From positions 29,959-93,958 of the forward strand of contig JASJCP010000004.1 of the NCBI GenBank assembly GCA_030065935.1: a stretch of DNA of 64,000 nt, written 5' to 3'. The position numbers and the translations under genes are program-made. Below the pieces are notes generated by a model. It was given only the letters and a program-made list of their open reading frames with translations, did not search any database and was not told where the DNA came from. Origin of the DNA: Xenococcaceae cyanobacterium MO_167.B27 (lineage in GTDB: Bacteria > Cyanobacteriota > Cyanobacteriia > Cyanobacteriales > Xenococcaceae). The first letter of the stretch is position 1. Each line of letters begins with the position of its first letter. Positions 1 to 7,036 of the stretch are shown piece after piece.

Positions 1-2
1 CT

Positions 3-689
3 GTGGGATTTTTTCTGTTTTTTTTCTTCAGTTATTCTCCCCCCAAATCTTCTCCCCAAGCTTCCACCAATACAGTTGAGACTAAAGCTGAAGCTAGTTC
101 TGGAATACAAGAAAATTCTGAACCTGAGATAAGTGATTCTCCAACAGCAGAAATAATACCATTAGTGGAATCTGTCGAGAATGTTTTAGGACATTTACCC
201 TATGAACAAGCACCCACTTCAGAATTAACCCCTATTACCGCCGATGGCTCGATCCAGTTGCGAAAATCCGCAGCTACAGAGTTTTTAAAAATGCAAGCTG
301 CTGCTAGAGCTGAAGGTATTATTCTCTCTGCTATTTCGGGATTTCGGAACGAAGAAACACAAAAATATCTGTTCTTTGAAGTGAAAAAAAAGAGACTACA
401 AAACACTACCACCAGAGCAGAAGTTAGTGCGCCTCCTGGTTATAGCGAGCATCATACAGGCTATGCAGTCGATATTGGGGATGGGAAAGTACCAGCAACT
501 AATCTTAGTCCCAAGTTTGGCAATACTCCTGCTTTTCGTTGGTTAGAAAAAAATGCAGCCAGATATAGTTTTGAGTTATCTTTTCCCCAAGATAATCCCC
601 AGGGTATTAGTTATGAACCTTGGCATTGGCGATATGTAGGCGATCGTCATAGTTTAGAAACTTTTTATAAAGCACGTAACCTTAAATAA
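3..689 (+). CDS. VanY-like D-alanyl-D-alanine carboxypeptidase (M15B), probably 5' partial
   Basis: Zinc peptidase that trims the terminal D-Ala from peptidoglycan stem peptides in the periplasm. The C-terminal half carries the M15B metal motif (SEHHTGYAVDIGDG, with H and D ligands) and the distal EPWHWRY motif, preceded by the typical SGFR segment. The first ~15 residues are a Phe-rich hydrophobic stretch followed by a Pro/Ser/Glu-rich linker, which suggests the end of a signal or anchor segment. The GTG at base 3 is only the first start inside the window, and the frame is open to the edge, so the true start is probably upstream. Family assignment is firm; the exact physiological substrate is not. 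Confidence 0.85.
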   Translation: MGFFLFFFFSYSPPKSSPQASTNTVETKAEASSGIQENSEPEISDSPTAEIIPLVESVENVLGHLPYEQAPTSELTPITADGSIQLRKSAATEFLKMQAAARAEGIILSAISGFRNEETQKYLFFEVKKKRLQNTTTRAEVSAPPGYSEHHTGYAVDIGDGKVPATNLSPKFGNTPAFRWLEKNAARYSFELSFPQDNPQGISYEPWHWRYVGDRHSLETFYKARNLK

Positions 690-699
690 CTGCTTATTG

Positions 700-813
700 A
701 TGGAATTGGGGAATTGGGGAATTGGGGAGCGCGGGAATACTGAATACTGAATAGTGAATACTGCTTACTAACAACTAACTACTAACTACTAACAACTAAC
801 TACTAACTACTAA
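700..813. repeat. Short tandem repeats between vanY-like gene and SWIM gene
   Basis: A spacer made of three degenerate tandem repeats: GGGGAATT units (about 700-727), TGAATAC heptamers (about 737-763), then ACTAACT/AACTACT units that run directly into the ATG at 814. Such heptamer repeats are typical of filamentous and unicellular cyanobacterial intergenic DNA. The same TGAATAC and CTAACNA motifs recur at 2905-2945 and 6989-7036. No gene is visible here, and no clear ribosome binding site for the following gene. Confidence 0.8.
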
Positions 814-1611
814 ATGAGCAATTTTCAAGTTGAAACCCGTGAATGGTGGGTGGAAAGATGGCTAGAGTTACTCGATTCCTATCGGTTTAAAAAACGCCTT
901 GAAAGGGGACGTAACTACGCCAGAGAAGGTAATGTTCTCAGTATCGACTTTAGGGAATCTCAGGCTTTTGCTCAAGTACAGGGGAGCGATGTCGAACCCT
1001 ATCAGGTATCCTTAGCTCTAGAACCTTTTACCAATGAGGACTGGGATTATGTCATTGAAACCATGTCCCAAAAAGCGATTTATTCTGCTCAATTATTAGC
1101 AGGAGAGATGCCGGATAGTATTGAAGAAGTGTTTACTACTAATGGCTTGAGTTTATTTCCCTTTTCTCTCTCTGATGTTCGTTCTCGTTGTAGTTGTCCT
1201 GATAAAGCTAATCCTTGCAAACATATCGCAGCCGTTTATTATCAGTTAGGCGATCGCTTTAGTGAAGACCCTTTTGTAATTTTCCAGTTACGAGGACGTA
1301 CTAGAAATCAAATTTTAGAGATGCTGCGTCAATTACGCAGTCAAAAGGCTAGTGTTGAAGGGCGAGAAATTAAGCCAGGACAAGAAAAACCCAAAATAGA
1401 CACCAAATCTCCTAAACAACAAGAACAAAATCTAATAAAACGTAATTTTTGGCAATATGAAGAACCTCTAGAGTCCTCCTTAATTAATCTTATTCCCCCT
1501 ACTGATAACAAAACTGTCCTCGATATATTAGGCAAAATACCCCTGGCTACTGCGGATGCAGATGCAGTTCAGCAGTTTTTAGTTACTGTTTATACTGAAA
1601 ATAAAAAATAG
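814..1611 (+). CDS. SWIM zinc-finger protein
   Basis: 265-residue protein with a SWIM zinc finger: C126-S-C128-x6-C135-K-H137 (RCSCPDKANPCKHIA), the CxCxnCxH pattern. SWIM fingers bind DNA or proteins; in cyanobacteria this family is often encoded beside a SNF2 helicase, but no such helicase is visible here. The region N-terminal to the finger is Trp- and Arg-rich (REWWVERWLELL). The C-terminal third is Lys/Gln-rich and low in complexity before a conserved-looking tail. The start is the first ATG, which directly follows a short tandem repeat. The partner and exact role are unknown. Confidence 0.8.
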   Translation: MSNFQVETREWWVERWLELLDSYRFKKRLERGRNYAREGNVLSIDFRESQAFAQVQGSDVEPYQVSLALEPFTNEDWDYVIETMSQKAIYSAQLLAGEMPDSIEEVFTTNGLSLFPFSLSDVRSRCSCPDKANPCKHIAAVYYQLGDRFSEDPFVIFQLRGRTRNQILEMLRQLRSQKASVEGREIKPGQEKPKIDTKSPKQQEQNLIKRNFWQYEEPLESSLINLIPPTDNKTVLDILGKIPLATADADAVQQFLVTVYTENKK

Positions 1612-1731
1612 TAACTATTAAGCATATTTACACAATATTAAACTATGTATATTTAGTGTATTTACTGAAGACAAATTGTTAAATTACTTGTTATTCTACT
1701 TGCTAGTTAGGGAAAAACCTAGATAAATAAC

Positions 1732-1830
1732 AGAGGTCATGCTGCCCAACATCACCTCTACATACCAACTAATTATATTGTGAAGTAATAGGAAATAAGC
1801 TTTAAGGGCATTTAGGCAAATGCCCTTTTA
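1732..1830 (+). ncRNA. Candidate small RNA or 3' UTR ending in an intrinsic terminator
   Basis: Two stem-loops lie downstream of the SWIM gene. The first pairs AGAGGTCATG (1732-1741) with CATCACCTCT (1750-1759), with one mismatch. The second is a strong terminator-like hairpin, AAGGGCATTT (1804-1813) with AAATGCCCTT (1818-1827), followed by a T-rich run. This could be the terminator region of the SWIM mRNA or a separate small RNA. No known cyanobacterial sRNA motif was recognised. Rho-independent termination on the + strand is the safest part of the call. Confidence 0.4.
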
Positions 1831-1934
1831 CTTTCTATAATTGTAGGTGATAATTAGGTTTAATATTGTTTTTAGATTCAGTATTTTCTCGCACTGTGCC
1901 TCAAATCTATATTTAATAATCGATATATTAATTA

Positions 1935-2093
1935 TTAAGTTTTGCAACAAAGTAATAATTTATCGTCAAAACCCTTGTGCGCCCGTAGTTTAATATTGAT
2001 ACTAGCTTTGAAATCAAGAATAATAGATGATTTTTCTTCTGGTGATTCTGAGTTGCTATTATCTTGAGGTGGAAGGGTAGATCGATTGAACAT
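1935..2093 (-). CDS. Small hypothetical protein (52 aa)
   Basis: ATG at 2093 (minus), preceded by GGAG about ten bases upstream, opens a 52-codon frame. It begins with a polar Ser/Glu/Pro-rich segment and continues with LDFKASINIKLRAHKGFD and a CC-K-T end. Composition looks protein-like, but there is no recognised domain and no operon partner. It lies just outside the left end of a dispersed repeat. This is a low-confidence gene call. Confidence 0.3.
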   Translation of the reverse strand: MFNRSTLPPQDNSNSESPEEKSSIILDFKASINIKLRAHKGFDDKLLLCCKT

Positions 2094-2123
2094 TGTTTAT
2101 TTGCTCCGTTGAGAAACAGTATC

Positions 2124-2830
2124 ATATCTTGCACCTAGAAGCCATACCGCCACGAAACTCAAGTTTTTCTCTAAAACAGTAAATCTATTAAAATCGACTA
2201 CAAATTTTATCTCTTGCGAGCGGGAAGACCCCCACGTCCCGTGGTGGGATGTTCGCTCTCGCGCGATAACAAGCTCGGTCACAACTTTACAATTTTGACA
2301 TTCTATCTTCATATATCAACGGTTTCAGTCTTATATAATAGTAAAGAGCGCTAATGCGCAATAAAAAAAATACAGGGATTGGCTTCCCCAACTTTAGAAC
2401 GTCGGAACTTTCTATCACCCTAGAAATTGTAATGGTGACAAATGACTTTAAAAATCAAGGGGGTCTTCGATAAATAAGTTCTCGAACCCAACCATTAATG
2501 GTTGGGCTTTAAGACCCCCTTGATTTTTTTGTCTCCTCTGTGACGCGACTAGTAGGCTCAAGCTTGAAAGCATAGCCAAAAAATTAAATAGAATTGAGCT
2601 TCCGTTTGCGGTCGGTGCGCCCGTTAACGTTAAATCAAACAGCCCAGTAACGGCGATCTGTCGGGGGCAGAGCCTTAAAAACTCTGTCTAGATAAGAGTC
2701 TATATGGGAATCCCTCGCCTAGCAGCGACGGGAGGTTCAAGAAACCTAGATGGAAGTCCTCTTGAGAGGACTTTTCTGTATCAGCCAAGAAATTGATTTC
2801 TTGGTGATGTATCGCACTGGTGCAAGATAT
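2124..2830. repeat. Dispersed hairpin repeat, copy A, with terminal inverted repeats and an internal insertion
   Basis: The left end ATATCTTGCACC (2124-2135) is matched by an inverted right end GGTGCAAGATAT (2819-2830). The left part (to about 2210) and right part (from about 2675) align with three other copies in the window (6830-6990, 12061-12260, 59165-59319) and contain the same hairpins, including CCTCTTGAGAGG and CCAAGAAATTGATTTCTTGG. Copy A differs by an insertion of about 470 bp in the middle, plus a smaller one near 2701-2754. No transposase is encoded, so a MITE-like element is likely. Confidence 0.7.
2450..2528. repeat. Nested inverted repeat with perfect 18-bp arms
   Basis: The outer arms 2450-2467 and 2511-2528 are perfect inverted copies of 18 bp (core AATCAAGGGGGTCTT). 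Inside sits a perfect 20-bp palindrome at 2487-2506 (CCCAACCATTAATGGTTGGG). The right arm ends in a T run. It lies inside the insertion that splits repeat copy A. It could be a miniature element, a cruciform-forming site or a strong bidirectional terminator; there is no coding sequence around it. Confidence 0.75.
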
Positions 2831-2870
2831 GAGAAAAGAAAAGCGGGCGATCGCTATTCTTGAGAACAGT

Positions 2871-2904
2871 AGCAATCCCTCAATTTATTGAGGGAGGATG
2901 TCAA
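2871..2904 (+). repeat. Solo TnpB-transposon right-end hairpin
   Basis: The sequence CAATCCCTCA...TGAGGGAGGATGTCAA matches the pattern GAATCCC...GGGAG-n-TGTCAA found at the right ends of the two tnpB loci at 60.2 and 63.0 kb. The stem TCCCTCAAT/ATTGAGGGA (2876-2884 with 2887-2895) is perfect. No tnpB gene remains upstream, so this is a transposon end left alone or mobilised in trans. Confidence 0.5.
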
Positions 2905-2934
2905 AACTGACAACTAACCACCAACGATTAACCA

Positions 2935-4173
2935 CTAACCATTAACACAAGATGTAGGAGAAATAGTTACTTCCTCCATGTCTGCAATGACAGCATTTAG
3001 TAATCGCTCTCTCATATCGGGCATAACCGCTAAAGCCCTTGCCCAATCTGGGATTTGCGCCCCTGAAGGATTAGAAAAATATAATTCTCCAGCTTCGGTT
3101 ATTACTTCTTCAAACAACTCAGTAATCACTTCTTCTTGATGACGATCATAAGCTAACCGATTAAATCGCGCATCAACAAAATACTGACGAGTGTAATCTT
3201 GAGCTTCGCGACGAAATTTAACTCTTAAAGCATGAATTAAATCTCGACTGATTATTACCTTTTCAGTTTCAGTGAGGGTTCGCAATATAGAACGTAGAAT
3301 ATCACGACACATCTTTCGCAATCCTTCTTGAGATGAAACTCCTACTACCTGATGTTTATGATCGAATACTCCCAAATCAATCTGAGCAATTCTTTTTTCG
3401 GCAATACTACGATACACTTCTGCTAATAAACCAATTTCCAAACCCCAATTACCAGGAATACGAGTATTAAGGGCTAAGTCACTAGTAAGAGCAAATTCTC
3501 CTGAGAGAGGATAACGATAAGCAGTTAGGTAACGCAGGTATTGTCGATACCCAAAAATTTCTGTTAAAGCACTAAGAAGAGGGGTAACAAATAGTCTTAC
3601 TACTCTTCCATTCATTTTTTGGGGATAATTGCCACTAAGACGAGCATAATAGGCTTTATTAAAAGCAATCCCAAATTCTTTTTCGAGGAGGGGATACAGT
3701 AACTTTAGAGGGTAAGACTTATCGTAGGTAATAATATCTGCATCATGGAGAGCGATCGCCTCAGCTTCTAAAGAAGCAATCCCTAACCCTAACCATACAG
3801 CGCGACCTTTACCTTTAAAGGAAACTAAATCTAGACCGCGATCGCGTAATTGTTGCAATAAACCGATTACTCGTCCACCATTTTCCCAGATCACATAAGT
3901 GGGTTGAGGTAGCACAGAAAAAAAGTGTACCGCTTTCTCGTACTGTTCTTTTGTCTCAGCATATAAACAAATAACTACTTTTTTGATAAAGCTACAATCC
4001 TTAAGATGATGGCAAATATCAGTAAGTGCTGGTCGCTCTAATTCTTCATATAAAGCGGGAATCAAGACTGCTGTAGGAGATTCTTCACTAAGTTTGATGA
4101 TTTCTTCTTCTAATAAATCAATATTACAGCCAAAATCGTGGATAGTTGTAATTAGCTCTTGCTTATATTCCAT
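2935..4173 (-). CDS. gpgS: Glucosyl-3-phosphoglycerate synthase-like glycosyltransferase
   Basis: GT81-type retaining glycosyltransferase that joins glucose from a nucleotide sugar to 3-phosphoglycerate, the first step to glucosylglycerate, a compatible solute. The protein of about 412 residues shows the metal-binding HDADI motif, the preceding GKGRAVWLGL segment, and the later family segments SGEFALTSDLA and NWGLEIGLLAEVYR. The ATG at 4173 is preferred over an upstream TTG at 4185. The last residues (SCVNG) run into a CTAAC-type short tandem repeat, so the 3' end may have drifted. No phosphatase partner gene is adjacent. Confidence 0.8.
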   Translation of the reverse strand: MEYKQELITTIHDFGCNIDLLEEEIIKLSEESPTAVLIPALYEELERPALTDICHHLKDCSFIKKVVICLYAETKEQYEKAVHFFSVLPQPTYVIWENGGRVIGLLQQLRDRGLDLVSFKGKGRAVWLGLGIASLEAEAIALHDADIITYDKSYPLKLLYPLLEKEFGIAFNKAYYARLSGNYPQKMNGRVVRLFVTPLLSALTEIFGYRQYLRYLTAYRYPLSGEFALTSDLALNTRIPGNWGLEIGLLAEVYRSIAEKRIAQIDLGVFDHKHQVVGVSSQEGLRKMCRDILRSILRTLTETEKVIISRDLIHALRVKFRREAQDYTRQYFVDARFNRLAYDRHQEEVITELFEEVITEAGELYFSNPSGAQIPDWARALAVMPDMRERLLNAVIADMEEVTISPTSCVNG

Positions 4174-4233
4174 GGTATATTGCAATACTTCTTCTTATTC
4201 TACAAATTATGCAATAAAACTTTAATATTTGAA

Positions 4234-4911
4234 GTGGATTGGGATACAAAATTATCTTACAAAACTTTATTAATTCCTACTTCTGTTGGAGAAAATGCGG
4301 AGTTTCCTGACTATTTTACCTTTACCGTTCCTGAAGGGCTGGTTCTGAAAGAAATTGCTCTTAATTCTTGGACAGCTTCTCCTACATTTGAAGACATTGC
4401 TTTTTTTGCTGTACAAGAGGGTACTCAATTTGACTTTGTTTTTCCTAATGAAAACCAAGAAAACCCTGCTGATACGCTATTAGGCTGGTCACATTTGCGT
4501 AACACACAAGTAGGAGACTCAGACAAAATTCTCTTAGAAATGTCACGCTCTAACACCAATTCTTTAGATAATGGGATAGACGACATATATCAAGCTGAAG
4601 CTGATAACAATCCCTATTCTGAGATTGAGGAACTAACTCCAGAAGAACAAGAAACATTGACCCAGAATTTACGCAATCTGTCTAGTCGTTGGGCTTCTGG
4701 TGCGGATGGATTTTCTCTTCCCCTAGAATCTGGAGACTATTATTTTTGGTTACGCCAAGGGTCGCCCATACTTATTGAAGTAGATTTAGATTTTAAGACT
4801 GCTTCCACTTCCGTTACTGAACCTGTTGGGACTCCCAAACCCTTTTCTATTTTTAGTCTAGCTACAACTGTTGGCTTAGGAATCCTGATTACAAAGCAAA
4901 GAAGCAAATAG
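4234..4911 (+). CDS. PEP-CTERM-like exported protein that has lost its signal peptide
   Basis: The open frame ends with a Pro-rich spacer, a short hydrophobic segment and a basic tail (TEPVGTPKPFSIFS, then LATTVGLGILITKQRSK), which resembles a cyanobacterial PEP-CTERM sorting tail. The body has a beta-rich, acidic composition. There is no ATG and no signal peptide: the frame begins only with TTG at 4159 (overlapping the divergent gpgS start) or GTG at 4234, and the first residues (FEVDWDT) look like the start of a mature domain. I infer a 5' truncation. The function is unknown. Confidence 0.5.
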   Translation: MDWDTKLSYKTLLIPTSVGENAEFPDYFTFTVPEGLVLKEIALNSWTASPTFEDIAFFAVQEGTQFDFVFPNENQENPADTLLGWSHLRNTQVGDSDKILLEMSRSNTNSLDNGIDDIYQAEADNNPYSEIEELTPEEQETLTQNLRNLSSRWASGADGFSLPLESGDYYFWLRQGSPILIEVDLDFKTASTSVTEPVGTPKPFSIFSLATTVGLGILITKQRSK

Positions 4912-4947
4912 TAGCTTGTTTCGACTAAATATTAATATCTGTCTCAT

Positions 4948-4982
4948 ACATCTATTTACTAATCTAAGTAGATGTTTTTTTA
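4948..4982 (+). terminator. Intrinsic terminator after the PEP-CTERM-like gene
   Basis: The stem ACATCTA (4948-4954) pairs with TAGATGT (4969-4975) around a 14-nt loop and runs into a tract of T residues, typical of a Rho-independent terminator on the + strand. Confidence 0.6.
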
Positions 4983-5194
4983 TTGAATACGGGGTCGCAC
5001 TGCTTCTGTCTTCTCATCAAAACCAGTAAGTTGCTTACCTTTAACTCAGGTTAATTTGATCCATGAATCATAGTTAATGTTGTTGCTTATTCTCTAGTTA
5101 TTCCCGATTCTCTTTTTTATATAAACAGAGAAAGTTGCATATTTTATTGTGACTCAATCCTATAAACAATCAGCAAGATAAAAGGAGAAAAAAA

Positions 5195-5341
5195 ATGATT
5201 TGTCATCAAAAGCAATTAGTAAGCAAAAAATCGCTCCCAGAAAATAATCAGTTAGCTACAACCAAGAGAAAACAAATCGTAGCTCGTTGGAAAAAAATAG
5301 ACGGGAAGTTAGTTTGTCAATGGTTTAGTTCCGAAATATGA
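5195..5341 (+). CDS. Small basic protein (48 aa), first of an overlapping pair
   Basis: ATG at 5195 sits seven bases after a good Shine-Dalgarno (AAAGGAG, 5181-5187). The product is basic and ends with RWKKIDGKLVCQWFSSEI, a tail that looks conserved among small cyanobacterial proteins (from memory, not searched). Its TGA overlaps the ATG of the next small ORF as ATGA (5338-5341), the classic signature of translational coupling. No domain is recognised. The ribosome binding site and the coupling make this a credible gene despite its size. Confidence 0.6.
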   Translation: MICHQKQLVSKKSLPENNQLATTKRKQIVARWKKIDGKLVCQWFSSEI

Positions 5342-5523
5342 TTAATCCCTTGCTGAAAAGTGCAATGAGATTTTCTGAAAAATATAGTGAGTTCAAATGG
5401 GAAATCTGGCTCTCCCCTACCTGTGCTGATCATAAAATCTTATATTTAGTGACTGTTGAGTTAGATAGAAAAACTTATTACTTGCATCGTAGCGTTGAAG
5501 ATTCAGTTTTCAAATTGGGTTAA
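5338..5523 (+). CDS. Small hypothetical protein (61 aa), translationally coupled
   Basis: Starts at the ATG that overlaps the stop of the preceding 48-aa ORF. The product contains several aromatic residues and a compact beta-like pattern (KWEIWLSPTCADHKILYLVT, then VELDRKTYYLHRS). There is no signal peptide, membrane segment or known motif. It is probably made together with its upstream partner and may act with it. The function is unknown. Confidence 0.5.
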   Translation: MINPLLKSAMRFSEKYSEFKWEIWLSPTCADHKILYLVTVELDRKTYYLHRSVEDSVFKLG

Positions 5524-5618
5524 GACAATATCACGGTATTACCTATCGGAGCTAACTTAAACCTTAAACAAACGAACTGTAGTATCGCTCTTTTTTTTAT
5601 GCTGAAGTAAAAATCATC

Positions 5619-5927
5619 ATGTCACAATCAAAACCAAAACTATCAAATCCAGGTTCAGATGAGTGTTTATACAATCTGATTAATTCTAGATCCATAAACC
5701 ATAACGTAGAAGCAACAATGCTTCAAGAAGCTTTTGCTACTCGAATAGACAAAGAAGCTAATCCCAAGTGCAATCCAATCATCCGATTAGAAATAATCAT
5801 TAATTTGATCTTGATTGGGGCAGCTATTCTAGTTCAATTGACTCATAATACTTGCATAAATAATTCTGAGCTAGATTTGCAGAGAGTAGGAATCAAGCAC
5901 GAAATTAAGGAGACTCAAAATCAATAA
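5619..5927 (+). CDS. Small membrane protein, hypothetical (102 aa)
   Basis: Polar N-terminal 65 residues, then one predicted membrane span (RLEIIINLILIGAAILVQL) and a short polar tail. No recognised domain. It lies 95 bases after the coupled small pair and 47 bases before the rhodanese gene on the same strand, so it may be part of one short transcript. The start is the first ATG; an in-frame ATG at about residue 34 is an alternative. Confidence 0.5.
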   Translation: MSQSKPKLSNPGSDECLYNLINSRSINHNVEATMLQEAFATRIDKEANPKCNPIIRLEIIINLILIGAAILVQLTHNTCINNSELDLQRVGIKHEIKETQNQ

Positions 5928-5974
5928 AGAGTTGGTAAACTAAACTCTATAAGATTGGGTTCTTTTTAAGATAA

Positions 5975-6808
5975 ATGATGAACAACTATATTGTTTCTGC
6001 TGAGTGGCTGAAAGAACATTTAGAAGATGCAGATCCGATTGTTATAGACTCCCGCTTTAGTCTGCAAGACCCCAGTCTAGGTAGAAAGCAATACGAAGAA
6101 CAGCATATTCCAGGTGCATACTATTTTGATTTAAACACAGACTTATCAAGCACCCCTCAAAAACATGGTGGGAGACATCCCTTACCCAATATTTCGGAAT
6201 TTGTAACTAAATTATCAGCTATTGGAGTACAATCTGATAATCCTAGTTTGATTGTTGCTTACGATAATTCCCGTTTGGCTTTTGCTTCCCGTTTCTGGTG
6301 GTTGATGCGCTTTTTAGGTCATGAGGGAGTAGTATTGTTAGATGGTGGTTTCGATGCTTGGAAGCAAAAAGGCTATCCTGTAACTTCGGTTTTACCAGTA
6401 GCTTCATCAGGTAATTTTGTGCCGAATCCCAACTATGATTGGATTGTGGATATAGAAGCAGTGAAAGAGCGCAAAGATTTACCAGGAGTAGTATTAGTTG
6501 ATTCGAGAGCAAGAGAACGGTATCTTGGGGAGATAGAACCTATAGACCCCATTGCTGGACATATTCCTGGTGCTATTAATTATCCTTGGCAAGAAGTAAC
6601 AGATGCTAAAGGTAACATTCAACAGGTTGAATATCAGCAAAATCGCTGGAAAAATCTGGAAAACTCGGAAGAAATTATAGTATATTGCGGTTCAGGGGTA
6701 ACAGCTTGTGTTAATTTGCTTTCTCTGACAATAGCTGGAATAGATACTACTAAACTTTATGCTGGTAGTTGGAGTGACTGGTGTTCGTATCAAAAGGATG
6801 AGGAATGA
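5975..6808 (+). CDS. sseA: Sulfurtransferase with two rhodanese domains
   Basis: Thiosulfate or 3-mercaptopyruvate sulfurtransferase moving sulfane sulfur to a thiophilic acceptor via a cysteine persulfide. Two rhodanese domains are visible: an inactive N-terminal one (VIDSRF, HIPGAYYFDL, VAYDN) and a catalytic C-terminal one with active-site loop CGSGVTA. The length of 277 aa is normal. The CGSGVT loop is the type seen in sequences annotated as either TST or MST, so the substrate stays open. Cytosolic; no signal peptide. A dispersed repeat follows the stop. Confidence 0.88.
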   Translation: MMNNYIVSAEWLKEHLEDADPIVIDSRFSLQDPSLGRKQYEEQHIPGAYYFDLNTDLSSTPQKHGGRHPLPNISEFVTKLSAIGVQSDNPSLIVAYDNSRLAFASRFWWLMRFLGHEGVVLLDGGFDAWKQKGYPVTSVLPVASSGNFVPNPNYDWIVDIEAVKERKDLPGVVLVDSRARERYLGEIEPIDPIAGHIPGAINYPWQEVTDAKGNIQQVEYQQNRWKNLENSEEIIVYCGSGVTACVNLLSLTIAGIDTTKLYAGSWSDWCSYQKDEE

Positions 6809-6829
6809 AGAATGAGGCGTGGTCTGACG

Positions 6830-6990
6830 ATCTTGCACCTCCAAGCTATACCTCCTAAAACTCAAGTTTCGCCGCTTATATAATAAGTCTATTAAAATAG
6901 ACTATAACTTTTATGAAAACTAGATAAGAGTCCTCTTGAGAGGACTTTTCTGTAAAGCGCCAAGAAATAAATTTCTTGGTGATTTATCGC
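6830..6990 (+). repeat. Dispersed hairpin repeat, copy B
   Basis: Begins ATCTTGCACCT and ends GGTGATTTATCGC. It contains three palindromic stems in order: GTCTATTAAAATAGAC, AGTCCTCTTGAGAGGACT and CCAAGAAATAAATTTCTTGG. It is the shortest and cleanest copy of the family (161 bp) and serves as a reference for the others. The right inverted end seen in copy A is missing; TGAATAC heptamers follow instead. Confidence 0.75.
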
Positions 6991-7036
6991 TGAATACTGA
7001 ATACTGAATACTGGTAACTGATGACTGATTACTGAT
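6989..7036 (+). repeat. TGAATAC/TGATGAC short tandem repeat merging into a start codon
   Basis: Heptamer repeats (TGAATAC x3, then TGATGAC/TGATTAC variants) continue into the coding start of cobA-hemD: the ATG at 7035 and the first Thr-Asp codons are the last repeat unit. No conventional ribosome binding site is visible before it. Confidence 0.75.

Noticed and set aside
2560..2675. Possible tRNA or rRNA fragment in the repeat-rich spacer
   Set aside because: No cloverleaf or conserved T-loop sequence could be found.
5338..5927. Type II toxin-antitoxin locus
   Set aside because: The small overlapping genes fit the layout, but no known toxin or antitoxin motif is present, so no such name is assigned.
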